64,000 bases of DNA from Sipunculus nudus (GCA_026874595.1 CM049316.1:53949676-54013675), one strand, 5' to 3'. Counted from the first letter of the stretch, positions 47,252-59,606 are shown. The notes: a model not told the origin generated them from the letters alone. Program-made: numbers and translations.

Positions 47252-48240
47252 TACATGTATACAGTTTACTGTATACAGTTTACTGTATACGTGATGACAG
47301 TTCCTTATTTTCTGCTCACTTGCTGAACGGGCCGCATGTTGGTGGCGTAACATCCTCCGAGCTCAGTATTGGCTGCAGTGTTCGCTTTAGGGTTGGCAGG
47401 CACTCAAATCAATCGTTTTATAAACGATTCCTTTTTTCCTTAATTTCATATACTGAGCTGACTGTTGGGTACTAAAATCTCGCTCTTGTTTGCTGTCCTT
47501 GCCCCCCCCCCCCCCCCCCCCAGCACTCCGACCCCTTTCCCATTGTGTTAGCATTTTATGGGGCAGATACTTAGTATATACAGATTATATTTTATGCCAT
47601 GTAAATATACTTTTTTTCGTGTGCTTCTTGAAATGTGAATCCTTTAATCACATTTCCCCTCGTAATATAGTATTCGATTTTCCCCCAAAGGTTTTGAACA
47701 CTAGTTTCACCTATTGCCATACATGCAGTTCCAAATATTCAGGTGAATATGGACCTCGGGAAATTGGTGAACTTATTACTGGTACAATAATGGATTATAA
47801 AGTGAAATGCATGTCCTACTAAGATCACAACTTGATTGATAAAATATGCAATGCATATTTGAATGATAGCTATATGTAATATGAACATATGTTTCAACAA
47901 AAACGAGGACCGATGGTAATATATTCGAAAATCATCGCTCATACGCATCGGCTTGTGTTGGAAGCATCGACAAGTGTACATGTATACATTCCTCACCCAG
48001 TCGATCACACGACAATACGTGATCTGATTAACGTCTTAAAGGCGAACATTAGAAATATAAAATAGCTTTATACTATATATAAATAGTATACATTAAAGTT
48101 TAAGTCAGGGTTGAATTTATATTTATAAGCAGTCACTGTGATTCTTCGATACCACGGTACGATATGCGTAGCATATCAGTAACCGTATCGACGTGGTGTA
48201 TCGATATGTCTCGATATATGGGTATATTGATACAGGCCTA
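47079..48240. mobile_element. hAT-like MITE flanked by 10-bp direct repeats
   Basis: The left end CTAGGGCTGGTTATCGGTTA and the right end, whose reverse complement starts TAGGCCTGTATCAATATACC, are related terminal inverted repeats. Identical GTATAGAATA lies immediately outside (47,068-47,077 and 48,241-48,250). Subterminal regions are palindrome-rich in CGAT/ATCG motifs (GCGATACTCGTAAAGCGATG near the left, GGTGTATCGATATGTCTCG near the right). No transposase is encoded. TAGGGCTGG..ATCG ends are typical of hAT non-autonomous elements. Confidence 0.65.
47501..47521. repeat. poly-C run
   Basis: About 19-20 consecutive Cs within the TIR element at 47,079-48,240. Confidence 0.95.
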
Positions 48241-49445
48241 GTATAGAATACATACAGATAGAAATAAAGCTTAGGAGCATTCATCTCCAACCTTAAAGAT
48301 AGTCTCTTCGTTACATTCAGCTGACTTTCTCATTGTCTCAGTGGCTTGTCTCGTGGTTGAAAAGGTTTACAATGTAATAATTATACCGAAGGTGCTGTCA
48401 TATATGGGGACAAGATTTAGGATAAGAGTTTTCATGCATTAAATAAATTAAAAATTAGATTAAAAAATGCAAGAATGATTTGCTTTTCAATGGGTGATCA
48501 ATTTAATGTGTATTATGTTTGTTCATTTAATAAATTCATCACGATTCTCATATCGCGCCAATTCCTCTGACATGCTCACTAAAAAGCTAAGAAAGTCCAC
48601 GTGTAATATTGACGGCGTAATTAGTTTGATCAACTAATTATCTGTCGAGTTTCCCCCTTTATTAACGGAAAATAGAAAATGAAACTGTTCTGTGTTGGGT
48701 GTTGATTGTCCTGGAGAATTAGTTTAATTATCGGTATTTTTTGCCAATTATCTCGTGCTTTCATAACGATCATGACAACAAGACCAGTTCTCAAATAAAA
48801 TCTTGTAAGGTGTTGTATTAAGAGGGAGATAATTCAATTTTATTAGAAATTTGATAAAAGCATATAAGGGAGGCCGCAAGGGTCCCGCGCAAAGTCGGAC
48901 TTTAAAATGAAGTTTTCCCCGTTAGTCTGTGGGCGTGTGTATATTGTAGTACGTGAATGTAGAAATCGTGCCATGTGTTAAGTAAACACAGTTGAAGCTG
49001 CATCCAGTCATTACAGAGGTCTTCGTAGTCAGACCTCGACAGTCATGTCATGTATAATTCTCACTTCACTACGCCACTGAATTAGGATCTCACCATTAAT
49101 CAGCGGGTCGGTGAATCGAATCTACCCGGAGCTCCTCGGCTGAATTAATGGTCTGGCCGGATGCACCAAGGCCGCGTCCTAGCTGGGTAAGGAGTTAAAT
49201 CAAACCCGACTTCTGACTTCTAGGTTGAGTTGGGTATCGGCCTAGTTATTGTGTCGAATAAGAGGAGAAAGCGGATAAAAGTGATCAATGATGCTGATAT
49301 ATTCGCATCTCTCTTTCCTCTACAAATCTTCATTTGAATTTTTACATTAACTGAATAAACAGGCATCACACGAGCGCTTGTGTCAGAGTCTCCGGCTTTA
49401 ACATTCATAATACTAGGATAATTCCTCGATACCTCTAGTCAATAC

Positions 49446-49690
49446 CATCAGAATCCACGTCCAAGCCCTTATCACTTCGCGACTAGACTTCTGTAATTCT
49501 GTAATTATACTTGGCCTGCCATATCGCACCCCACCATGTATATATATACGTCCACTTGATGTAGTCCTAAACAATGCAGCACACCTCACCACCACACCAG
49601 GTCTCCGATAACACCAGTCCATCCACTGATCACTTTAACTTCAGTGGCTTCTGATCCCAAAGCACATCTGAATGCAAAGTCCTCCTCCAG
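49446..49690 (+). pseudogene. CR1/L2-like LINE fragment
   Basis: Forward frames contain HVQALITSRLDFCNSVI, then GLPYRTPP and LNNAAHLTTTPG, then a QWLL block. This is the order found downstream of the RT core (xxLITSRLDYCNSxLxGLP ... VQNAAARLxxxxR ... HWLPV). It is heavily degraded. Confidence 0.65.
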
Positions 49691-50957
49691 TTGACTTGGT
49701 TCGGTTTTTACTTGCGACTGTAGCATGCAATTATCGAAAGCGATTTTGTGTCGCTTACGACGAGCAGTTTACACGCTTTGATTTTGTGTGGCATGAGACT
49801 TCATCACTCATATAGCTGTGTGCAGTCCAGACCTGTATGTACATCATTTATGTGTATGTGTGTTTAAGTATCGTACTTTTAATCCCTTTCATGGTAAACT
49901 TAAAATGTCGTTCAAGAATACTTTTACCGGTATATTTTTTGGTGTTATCATGGACATATATCCGGTTTCAACCTACCTTTTAAAACGAGTTATATGTTGT
50001 TAAAAGTATATACTTTTAACATATATTTTGAGCTGGATTCTATTGAGGATTACTTTACATTATAATTATAAAAGTAGTAGTTTTGACAGTCCACCTGGAA
50101 GCTGAGTAACAGATGCATCTATGTTCAATATTTAATAAAATGGTACAAGATGATTCGTTTTTACCTGTTAATTATAAACCCATGATCATAACGTTATTAA
50201 CTTTTTCAGCTTATGGTCAACATTGAATTATTTTTTATTTCTGCATGCATTATACGTTATCTTTAAATAGGTACTCTTGCAGAATAAATGTATCATTTTA
50301 AGTATTGCCATGCGTATATCTGCTGAATAAAATAATACAAACAAGTTATAACTATTCACTTTAGGTAGTGCAAGTTTTCTATTTTACTGGCTGATATCAA
50401 GATTTCCATCTTTGATGACAAAATTCTAATGCCCACTGGTCAGATTTGCAGATCTTCTGATAAAGAGATAAAAATTCTCATCTGATTTAAAATTATATTT
50501 TCAGAAACTTAAATTTCATTCTAAATTTCATTAGTCCAACTAATTTTTTTTCTTGCTGTAGGTAGTACACTTAAGGTGATTCATCCAATACAAGTTCTGC
50601 ATCGGTTAGTTATAAAAGAATTTATCCAATTGATTACACAGTCTTTAATTCATATTTATTTTTTATCTAGCAGCTAAGCTAAGAAACATAAATGAATGAT
50701 GCCTTCTTAGGTCTTCCATAGACAATGTGTTTTTTGCCAAGGTACACTTTAGCAGGGCTGTCACCTCAAATTAGCACTTGACTTTTTCTCACATTCCTGT
50801 TTGCTGCCCTGCCAAAGTTGCATGAAAACTGTGACAGTCGCGAGAAAAAGTCGCACCGTATAAACTGACATACACATTCAAGTGTCATATATGGTCTTGC
50901 TACATCTTACCTCTCACAACTCGTTTACATACACATAGATCCCCCCCCCCGTTACCT

Positions 50958-51028
50958 GTTTCTGTGGTCAAAGGGTAGAGCATAGGACCAATAGCCAGGA
51001 AGCCGTGAGTTCGAATCTCAGCCACACA
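50958..51028 (+). other. tRNA-like (SINE head) sequence
   Basis: TGGTCAAAGGGTAGAGCAT resembles an internal A box and GAGTTCGAATCTC a B box at tRNA-like spacing. The ends TCTGTGG and CCACACAG can partly pair like an acceptor stem. The T stem has a mismatch, so a functional tRNA is unlikely; it is more likely a SINE head or tRNA pseudogene. Confidence 0.45.
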
Positions 51029-52889
51029 GCCGTGAGATTTTTCAGGGTGCCCCCACACCTGCGTTTTGCATGTTTAAATGGAAGTCCGCAGTCGTGTTTC
51101 ACTCACAAACATGTGCGCATATCTATGTTACACATACAGGATCCGCAGGTGCTGTTAACAGAGGTAAAATGGCGCCCTTACATTTCGTTAATAAGAGCAA
51201 GACAATGCCCATGGTGTCTGTCAACAACAGCCGACCAAAGCTGATGGAAGATAAGTCGCATTTTGAATTTATATTTTTTATTCCCCTTTTTCCCTCCTAA
51301 ATCGAATTAAGTGTCCCATATTACTTGGAGACAATTCATGTTTCGTTTGAGGTGTCTAGTAGGACTCTCCTAACACAACCGCACTTGAATTCATGACCAA
51401 ATAAAGGCCTGGTTTGTGTTTTAGATAAATATTCGCGGAGTACACTTTGGCAAAATAAGACTTCTCCTATAGAATTCCTTAATGGGTTCTTATATTGATT
51501 TTAAGTGACTTTTGGGTTCATTTGGATTGATAAAAAAGGAAATGAAATATAAGGCAAAAGGGTCACACGGCACCTGATTTCCTGACGGGAAGGACGTTCA
51601 AATTATATTGATAGGTGAATCTTGTGTTTCGAATTTTTAAGGGCAACAGCAGATCTCCCCTTTTTAAAATAAACTATACTAAGTTTTTTACCTCCACTTA
51701 TCTTGATTATTTGTGTGCCTTTTCTACCTTATGGGTCACTCATTTCTTTACCTGGGAGAGGGGGTTATTTCAGTAATTCACGTTTCAACCAGTTGATATC
51801 GGGATGCCTGCGAGTCGCTTTGCGACAGGATCGTTTGTTTCACCCAGCGTGCTATTTATTTTGTAAAGTTTGGTCTGAAGTTCGCAGTTTATTGAACTAT
51901 TATAAGTGATATTTTATTTTATAGTAAATAATGGTTTATATATTATATTAATGAAAGATTTACAGCCTAAATATATAACACATAGGGACCTGAATACTCT
52001 CCATCTGATGGCCTTGGTTCAATTCCAAGATTGACTGTGAGAGGAGTTCTCTCCTTGTCCTCCGTCTCTCGCCATAAAAATTGTATTGTATGAATAATTA
52101 TAATGTTATATTTAAGGAATAAACTTATTTTATTCTAGTTAGCCCCCGCAATTATATTCAAAGGGAATCATTAAGGTCGTAATTTATTTTCCGGTGTTAT
52201 ACAATAACACTGACGATAGAGCTTAAAGATAGGTTAATAGGATTCAAAGCAAAAGAACACAAAGAAGTTTTGAACGATAACGATTCGCGCTGATGTATTT
52301 AGTAACGAAACAGGATCATGTCTAGCCTGGCGCCTTATGAAAGACGCAATAATTCTGCGGGGATCAAGTTTACCTGTCTACGTATATAACTATAGCCTCA
52401 GACAATAACATGCCCGTGTCTGACGTGCTTACCACACAATATATGGGTTAAACTGATGATAATATTCTTTGATGTTTTATTGATTGTAAATGGACAAAGA
52501 GGTTAACACTGCCTTGCGTAAAGTGTTCTTCAAAGGAACCAGGCGGTTTTATCGACAACGCCGTTGGCAAACAATTATGAACACTTTATATGAGTGGATA
52601 TTAAATAAAAAGACGACGTTTTAATTCTAAAGACAATAATTTAAGAGAACCACGATAAAATTTCCAAAGAAATATTTTTCGGCTCAGCAAAAACAGTAGT
52701 TCTTTTTTCACAAGCATATATAAATATGTTGTTATTTCGTTTATATGAAGGATTATTATTTTACGTTCAGCTTTGTTTTACTTTCATAACTCAATCCTTG
52801 CATGCATAAAAATGTAATGATACCAGAATAGGTCTAAAACTGGTTACATCTGTAGGTCGGATTGTTAAAATTTTCCGAACAGAGCCCTA

Positions 52890-52906
52890 AACGGGGGGGG
52901 GGGGGA
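52890..52906. repeat. poly-G run
   Basis: GGGGGGGGGGGGGAGGGG tract in CNG intron 4. Confidence 0.9.
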
Positions 52907-54109
52907 GGGGTAAACCGCTTCTTCGAAAAGTATATGGGTTATCTTTTCAGGAAGACCTCTTTTCAATGGTTTTATATTCATCGTCTGACGAACATCTGTT
53001 TCAACTAATGAGAGAAAATCTAGAAAATGGCGAATTAAGGCGACCCGTAAATCGTTATCACAGCATGTCACGGAGTAAATCATCCAAGTCAAGAAACGTC
53101 GACTAATGAATAAAAAAAAACCTCACGAAACGTTAATTGTTAGAAACTCTTTAAAACGTTTATCATTTCCAAATCCAAATAAGAAAAATAGGTTCGTTTG
53201 TGAATGATTGTTTACATGACTTTAAGTTCCAACTCTTTATTCACAGGATATTGCCTTGGTGCCCTAGAATTTTCAAGGCGCGCTCTCGGTAGTGTATTAA
53301 TCTCTTGACAAGGCAGCGTGATTCATATCGGTATAATACTGAAACTGTTTGCATAAATACATGAGTTGCTGGCAGGTTAGTTATCCAAGGTTGTGCAGTG
53401 GTTCATGCAGGAGTATAATTAATTGTAAGTAGCTCTTTCGGCATTGCCTGGATAATACTATAATGGTACATATATCCGTGACTTAATGTTATATCTTTGT
53501 TCTTTTTTAAGATAAAAAAATATATGTGTAGCATATTCAATACCATTTGTATCGATTATTTGTTTACTTAAATATTTAAAGTACGCTCATAATACTTGAA
53601 CCGTTTTTACAGTAATTATTATAATAAAAATGAACTCTCTTATGATATTGACCTCAGTCAGTGATGTAATATATCAACCGATTAAATCACGTGGTGGTTG
53701 ATTATTTTGATATATTACACTTATTAAATATATAGATTCTTTAAAGAGCTATATCGGCCGTGTGACGGGACAAGGCCTCGGACGGTGCTATTTGTTTACG
53801 AGTTTATACAGTTCGATATGCAGCGATTTGTTGCGACAACTTACATAATTTCTGGAATTTATGGCATCCGACAACCCCACGCAACACGATTCCCCAGTGA
53901 ATGTTTTAAACCGATGAGTCTTTGACTGGAAAGCTAAATAAAGGTTTTACTTTATATATTAAAATGGGTCTGCATTGTGAATATTTCATATAAATTGGCC
54001 TATTCATATACTATTGTTACTTTTAAGCCTATCAGACAAAATATTTGATACATAAACTTATTTATTTTACATGGATTGTACATATAGGTATTATAACTAA
54101 TCGCGGCAC

Positions 54110-54300
54110 TCTCTATAGCTCAGATTGTGGCGTTCGGTAGTCTGTAGAGGTGGAGGAAACCGGAGAACCCGGAGAAAACCACCGGCCTTGGAAGGTAACT
54201 ACAACCCACTCTCAAAGCTACGCCATGGATCAAACCCGTGTCGCCAGCGGAGAGAGCGGAGCGTTTTACCCCTCGACTCGTACCACTGGTACTACATAAA
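54110..54300 (-). mobile_element. SINE-like element with conserved core
   Basis: On the minus strand a tRNA-like head (degenerate B box GGGTTTGATCC at about 54,225-54,235) is followed by a core containing GGTTTTCTCCGGGTTCTCCG and GTTTCCTCCACC (54,150-54,184). Closely similar core sequence is familiar from dispersed repeats of molluscs, fishes and amphioxus and may be the so-called Nin-type deep SINE domain; that naming is from memory and tentative. Plus-strand frames here are shadows. Confidence 0.5.
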
Positions 54301-54924
54301 CATATATACGATATCGTAGGGAATATAAGAAAATTGTATGGAATTGCACGATATAAGGTCTGTTGTAATTTATTGTCTGTCAGCTGTCTTTATATCAACC
54401 ATTCTGCAGACCTTCTCCCCGGTTCACATAGGTCTGCAGCTGTGCGTGTATTGTAAAATAACTCACAACCGACATCGCCATGAAATACCTGACGTGTCAA
54501 AGGAAATTAATGACTCTATGACAGCTAATAACCAGTGATCCACGGAATGTATTGACTTTTGTACATCTAATTTTGAGTGCATTGGACCTGATTTGACATA
54601 ACATATTATGCTTTTAGCTATCGGTATTGTAAAAAAAATGGTTTATATTCATATTAGACCCTATAGAGTATACATTGTTTTAAACCTGGTACAGTGGTCT
54701 TTCACTAGTTGTCACATAATTTTGTAACATTTTAAAATAAAAAATAAAAGGTTTGCTATCTTTAGCAACCAGTAACAGTTAGTCATTTTTTTTTTATTAA
54801 TATCAAACATCATGACAATTTCTGGTTTATTTTTTCTTTATGATGTATCTATCTGTCATAAAACGTAAAAATTTTTATTTTTATTCAATAAAAAAATTTA
54901 ATTTTTATTTTTCAACCAGAAAGA

Positions 54925-55150
54925 CACCCATGTAATTTGCCTTGAATCAAATCTTATCCAACGTACTTGAACGGACTATACTTTACCCCTTCACTACATT
55001 TATACCTACACGATCTGTGTGTGTAGAGGCCACGGTACATTGTGAGGCGCAGGTATTGACGTCCACAGTCTTAACCAGCAGAGTCGTACACGTGGGAGTC
55101 CAATTCTTTGGCATATCTGGTATCACCCCAAACAGCCAATTAGACTTTTA
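54925..55150. repeat. dispersed repeat, copy 2
   Basis: Same-orientation relative of 20,405-20,620 (shared CTTCACTACA, GTGTAG, ACATTGTG and CAGCAGAGTC landmarks in the same order). Family unknown. Confidence 0.55.
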
Positions 55151-57060
55151 GATACCTTCTATAACCTTCCTAGCTCTCTCCTTCTTCATGGAGGAGGTGA
55201 TGATTTGTCATTTTATTAGCTGCTGTAGTTAATTACATATATATGATCGGCACAACACCTATACAACGCTAATAGAAGTGACCATGGATGTTAATACCAA
55301 TGTTGGAATGTAACAGTTAATTTGATGGAATTAGATACCTCATAAATGAATAAGAGATTGAAGAAAACTGTTAACTTATTTCTTTATCATTAATATTTAT
55401 CTCACTGTGTCCTAGCAATAAAAAAAGATAGGCCTTACTTGGACCTAACCTTATTCGATACTCGTGAAATAGTAAATTAGAACTCAATGGAGCCAGTATT
55501 TAATTAGTCCTGTAGCCCTTGGCGTGGCTCATTCAATCCTCGGGATGAGAATTGACATAAACAAGTACGAGTGACACTGTGCATGACGTATGGACATAGC
55601 TCATATGACCTGGAAGTTTTCTGAGAGCATTCTAAGGTATAACATGCACTACCCATCTTCGCGGACTCTTAATACCGTGTATCCTCTACATACCCCCAGG
55701 TCAAAACTCACCCGGCGTCCCTGCTCAAAGTCTGAACTCTAACACTGCGTGGAGATGAATACTGCTGTTGACGAATTCTTCATTTCCACCAGAAAGTAAC
55801 GATGAGCACATGTAAATTCTGTAGCTGTATTGTTTTCTCTGTCTGCTGACATTCATAAGGCGTAAAGAAATATAATAAGCACAAACAATGCCCGTTTAAG
55901 TGAAACATTATCACCTGCCAGATTAATCCATTTTTTTTATTCTTACAAGTGCTTAACCAATCAGGCTGAATGACGTTTACCCTGTGTGATTTTACGACGT
56001 CCCTTATAAATATTTAAGGCCCTTTATTATGTAAACAACAGTAAATAAAATACCTGAAAACTGAGGAAATTTTAAGGAAACGCCCAAGCGACAAATCAAG
56101 AATATGTTAATTTCGACATACAATGCATATATTGTGACCACAATTCCTTAAACCGATGAAGCTGACACAAACACCAGAGTGGACGCCGAGTCATTTTGCT
56201 TGTGGCTGACTCGAATATCCCTGACCAAAGGTCAAGTAATGTTATTTTATGTCAGTATTAATCTTGGCTTTCCCATATATGATATTTTCCTTTTTGATTA
56301 ACAAGGCACTATACTGCCAATAGAACTGATTATAATAGTTTAATCCTATTTTTTCATTACCTTCATTGCAAAAGTGCAGTCAGTCTGTTATATGATTAGT
56401 TTATCATTTAACCAGTCACGTGACGTCCCACCTGGGATGAAAAGAAGTCAAGTAAACCATATTTTATCAGGAAGTTTCCCCTATTCATTTACAGAATATA
56501 GTCAATTTATTTACTTATTTATTTATTTTCATTCTTAATTAATAGCATGATGAATAACACCTTTTTAAGGCATCCAGCTGTAGCATATTAAATCAGTTAA
56601 TATTGTTCAAGAAATATTGAAGTTATACTAGCCCTATGTTATTATTTGTCAATTCAATAGAAGAATTTACTTTCTTTCTTTTTTCCTTCTTTTTTTCACA
56701 TTTTAGCGTCCTACAAAGAACCCCTATAAGGTATCACACCCCGGTTTTCATTAAGTTAGGTTTATGATTTTCTTCTGTGCACGAAAAAAGTGTCTTTTTT
56801 TATTGCCTGTTCGAACAAAAACTTAATAACTAGAAATATTCATTTTAACGAATGCAAGTCCCCGCCATTCAACATATTCGAGGTTCATTCGTGCATCGGT
56901 GACTTTACATTTGTGAACTGTCCTTGATGACGCTCCTTGATCTGGATCATGTGTTGGATCCACATCAAAATCTAATCGATTCTTCACTGGCTAATGCTCT
57001 GAGAAGGGGGAACAGGGGATTGGAACAGTAGAGTACATGACGTGATATAGGCATCCGTCG
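55151..57060. other. CNG intron 4 sequence, nothing supported
   Basis: AT-rich with an ATTT-rich simple stretch near 56,505. No exon or element recognised. Confidence 0.45.
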
Positions 57061-57069
57061 TGTTCCAGG

Positions 57070-57107
57070 TTTATATATATACTGTGCTGAGGCGCTGACA
57101 CGCCTTG
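57070..57107 (+). promoter_or_regulatory. candidate TATA box and start region
   Basis: TTTATATATATACTG at 57,070-57,084 lies about 30 bp upstream of a GC-richer stretch leading to an ATG at 57,108 and a strong donor. This is the arrangement expected of a short first exon. No expression evidence is available. Confidence 0.3.
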
Positions 57108-57135
57108 ATGTTACATTTACGGTCACACCGAACAG
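57108..57135 (+). CDS. candidate alternative first exon (9 codons)
   Basis: ATG at 57,108 opens MLHLRSHRT and then ACAG|GTGAGTA, a near-ideal donor, in phase 1. That is the phase accepted by the 61,490 exon of the CNG gene. A TATA-like box sits at −30 to −38. Very short, so chance is plausible. Confidence 0.3.
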
Positions 57136-58354
57136 GTGAGTACTCTTGGCTGTCATGAATGCTTAACAATATATATCTAAAATTATTTTAACCATCGGGC
57201 TGTAGAGCACAAAACATCCTCACGTTTCACATCCATCACGGTTCTTAACCGTTAGTCTACCCCACAGCAGATCCACATTTTGTAAAAGTAAAGTGATGCA
57301 TACTTTATAGAGAAAATTTCTATATTTTAACATTGTGAAAATGGTAAATACTATATTTTTAAATTTTGTTCATTAGAATACCAAGTTAATTTCCTGATTA
57401 ATTTAACCATCCACCCTCAATGGTTCATGATCCAGCCTTACTCAAATGAAAAAATTATACACAGCCAACATGTCTGAATACATATTTCGAAAGTTCATGT
57501 CGACGTTTGGAATCGATTTATTGAGTTTCTCTCGTCCCTGAGCTACTTAATCCCCGCAAACAAAAAAAATCAGTCCAGCCTTGCGATGCTTTATTGGCAT
57601 TGGAACATACAAATCGGGACATAGCGGCGGCCGGTAGGAAGTTGTCATATTGGCCTGACGTTTCGCGCAGATTACCACGATTTTTGTTTTTTCTTCTCTT
57701 CGTAATCGTCGGGTCTACCAATTTTGCGGGATGACCGAATGCGGGCCAACAATTTTGACGATATATATCCGACAGATGTCTTTCCCGTGTTGTGTTTATA
57801 CTGTAGTACAGTACCGACGCCGATTTTATCTACGATTTATCGAAAATTCGTTGACTTGGCAAAAAATGGTTAGGCGCATATCCTGTATCGCCGACAGGAT
57901 AAAAATCTAATATTAGTAAAAAAAAAAAACCCACTATTTTCTGGTGTAATATGCACCAGGTTTTAGGCTCAAAAAGTAAAAAAAAAAAAAATGAAAATAA
58001 AATCATGGCAAATTAAACTTCTAGGCCGGTTTTTTTTTTTTGGAACCATAGCACACGATTCTCGAGCACAGAAACCCATTATAAAACATGTCTTGCTGCA
58101 GACCACGCCAGCCCATTCTGATTCAGATGTTGCCCTCTGGCTGATTAATTACATGAAACCTGCGCTATACATTCACATAGGTTTTTCCGTTCAGGATCAA
58201 TTTTCCATTTCTTGAACGAGAAGCGTTTTGCTTTACCCTTTAAAATGGAGACTGGACTGTTATGAAGAATTGTCATTTTCCATATCGACAACCTGATACA
58301 AATGTGTCTCAAAGACAGCTGCTCCCTATAGTTAAAGATGTTTTTTTTTTATTG

Positions 58355-59150
58355 TGTGACACGGGCGTAACTCGTGTTGTAGCGGCCTCGCCTGGCCGCG
58401 TGTTGCACTCCCAGTTTCATCCGTACTGGTTGAACTCACTTTGTCATGCTAGACTGGGGCTTTATCGCTTGGCCGGGCCGGCTCACGGTTGAACCCTGGC
58501 GTGTAGATACACAGCGTTCTTTGTTCAAGTATGTTCTTTGAGCGTGTTTATTATGTTAGATTGTTCGAGAAATGTAAATTTCTCGGCTTGAAGTGAAAAG
58601 TTATATAAAGAGGCTGTGTTTTAAAGCCGGGAGAGAGGTGAGAGAATATTCCAGCGGACACAGAAGCGTGTAAGTCAGTTTGTGGGACCGATTCCGATAA
58701 GTGCGGCAATTATAGATTTTCTTCTTTATTTGTGATGGATCTTATATAGTCTTCAGTTTGCTTTCGGGATTATAACAAGAACTTCACTTTGGATTACGGC
58801 GGAATGATTTTATAGTTACTTTGGACTGTTCATCTGAATTATATGGTTTAATGGACTTGTCGCTGTGACAGTGGTGGTATCCAGGTACTGTGCACTTTGT
58901 TTATTTTACTGGGTGATTGTATTGATATACTGCTGTTATACTGTGTAATTGTATTGATTCGGTGTATTGTAATGTTAGGGTTGTTTTGGGAATAAATTAT
59001 AGTTATTTGTTAACAAAAAACCACTGACTTCTTTATTCATTCCCCTAGACATTTCACTCTGCCTAGTGTTACAGAATCTGATTTTTTTTCTCCGTGAAAA
59101 AATTATGTTCATCACGCATACGTGACATGTTGATATTAGGTTCCGTAACA
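58355..59150 (+). mobile_element. solo-LTR-like element, copy B
   Basis: The element begins TGTGACACGGGCG and ends GGTTCCGTAACA. In this orientation it has a TATA-like TTATATAAAG at about 58,600 and an AATAAA at about 58,991 in the right order for an LTR promoter and poly(A) signal. It matches the reverse complement of 43,420-44,168. No primer-binding site follows and no polypurine tract precedes, so a solo LTR is likely; clean target-site duplications are not visible. Confidence 0.72.
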
Positions 59151-59286
59151 ATATGTATCAAGATAAATGTAAACATGTTTTTTATGTGTGAACCTATTTT
59201 TTATTGAACTGACTTTCCCTGTATTATGTTGAATAACATCCACGTGCTCAAAATTTAAGCCGACCCTCATTTGTCCAAACTGTATA

Positions 59287-59287
<1 letters not shown>

Positions 59288-59335
<48 letters not shown>
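59288..59335. repeat. (TA)n microsatellite
   Basis: Uninterrupted TA dinucleotide, about 48 bp. Confidence 0.96.
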
Positions 59336-59336
<1 letters not shown>

Positions 59337-59509
59337 TTAATATATACACATATAACATATATACTTATATAACACACACCCTATTAAGAGCGTTCTGTTA
59401 TCATAACAAGATTAATTATCTCAGGATTCACACTTTTTGTGAACAAGGAGGGGGTAATTACTCAATTAATTCAAACCACCTTTCTCCGGGCCCCAAAGTT
59501 TGGCGTTGT

Positions 59510-59525
59510 CCCGGACGAGCCCCCA
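59510..59525 (-). other. tRNA-Pro-type LTR primer-binding site
   Basis: The plus strand reads CCCGGACGAGCCCCCA, the 3' end of animal tRNA-Pro including the final CCA-like bases; the minus strand is therefore TGGGGGCTCGTCCGGG. On the minus strand it is preceded by TCTGTAACAAA, which looks like an LTR end (...CA plus two bases). It marks a remnant LTR retrotransposon or its LTR junction. Confidence 0.6.
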
Positions 59526-59554
59526 TTTGTTACAGATACAAATTTTCCGATCCC

Positions 59555-59606
59555 GGATTCGAACCCATGTCGGTTGCGCACATATCCGCCTTCATGTGCA
59601 CCTCAT
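59555..59606 (-). other. tRNA-like B-box sequence
   Basis: The minus strand has GGGTTCGAATCCGGGA, a near-perfect RNA polymerase III B box, followed downstream by the primer-binding-site-like sequence. No full tRNA cloverleaf is convincing. Confidence 0.4.

Noticed and set aside
50958-51028. Functional tRNA gene
   Set aside because: T stem mismatch and poor D/anticodon arms; kept only as a tRNA-like element.
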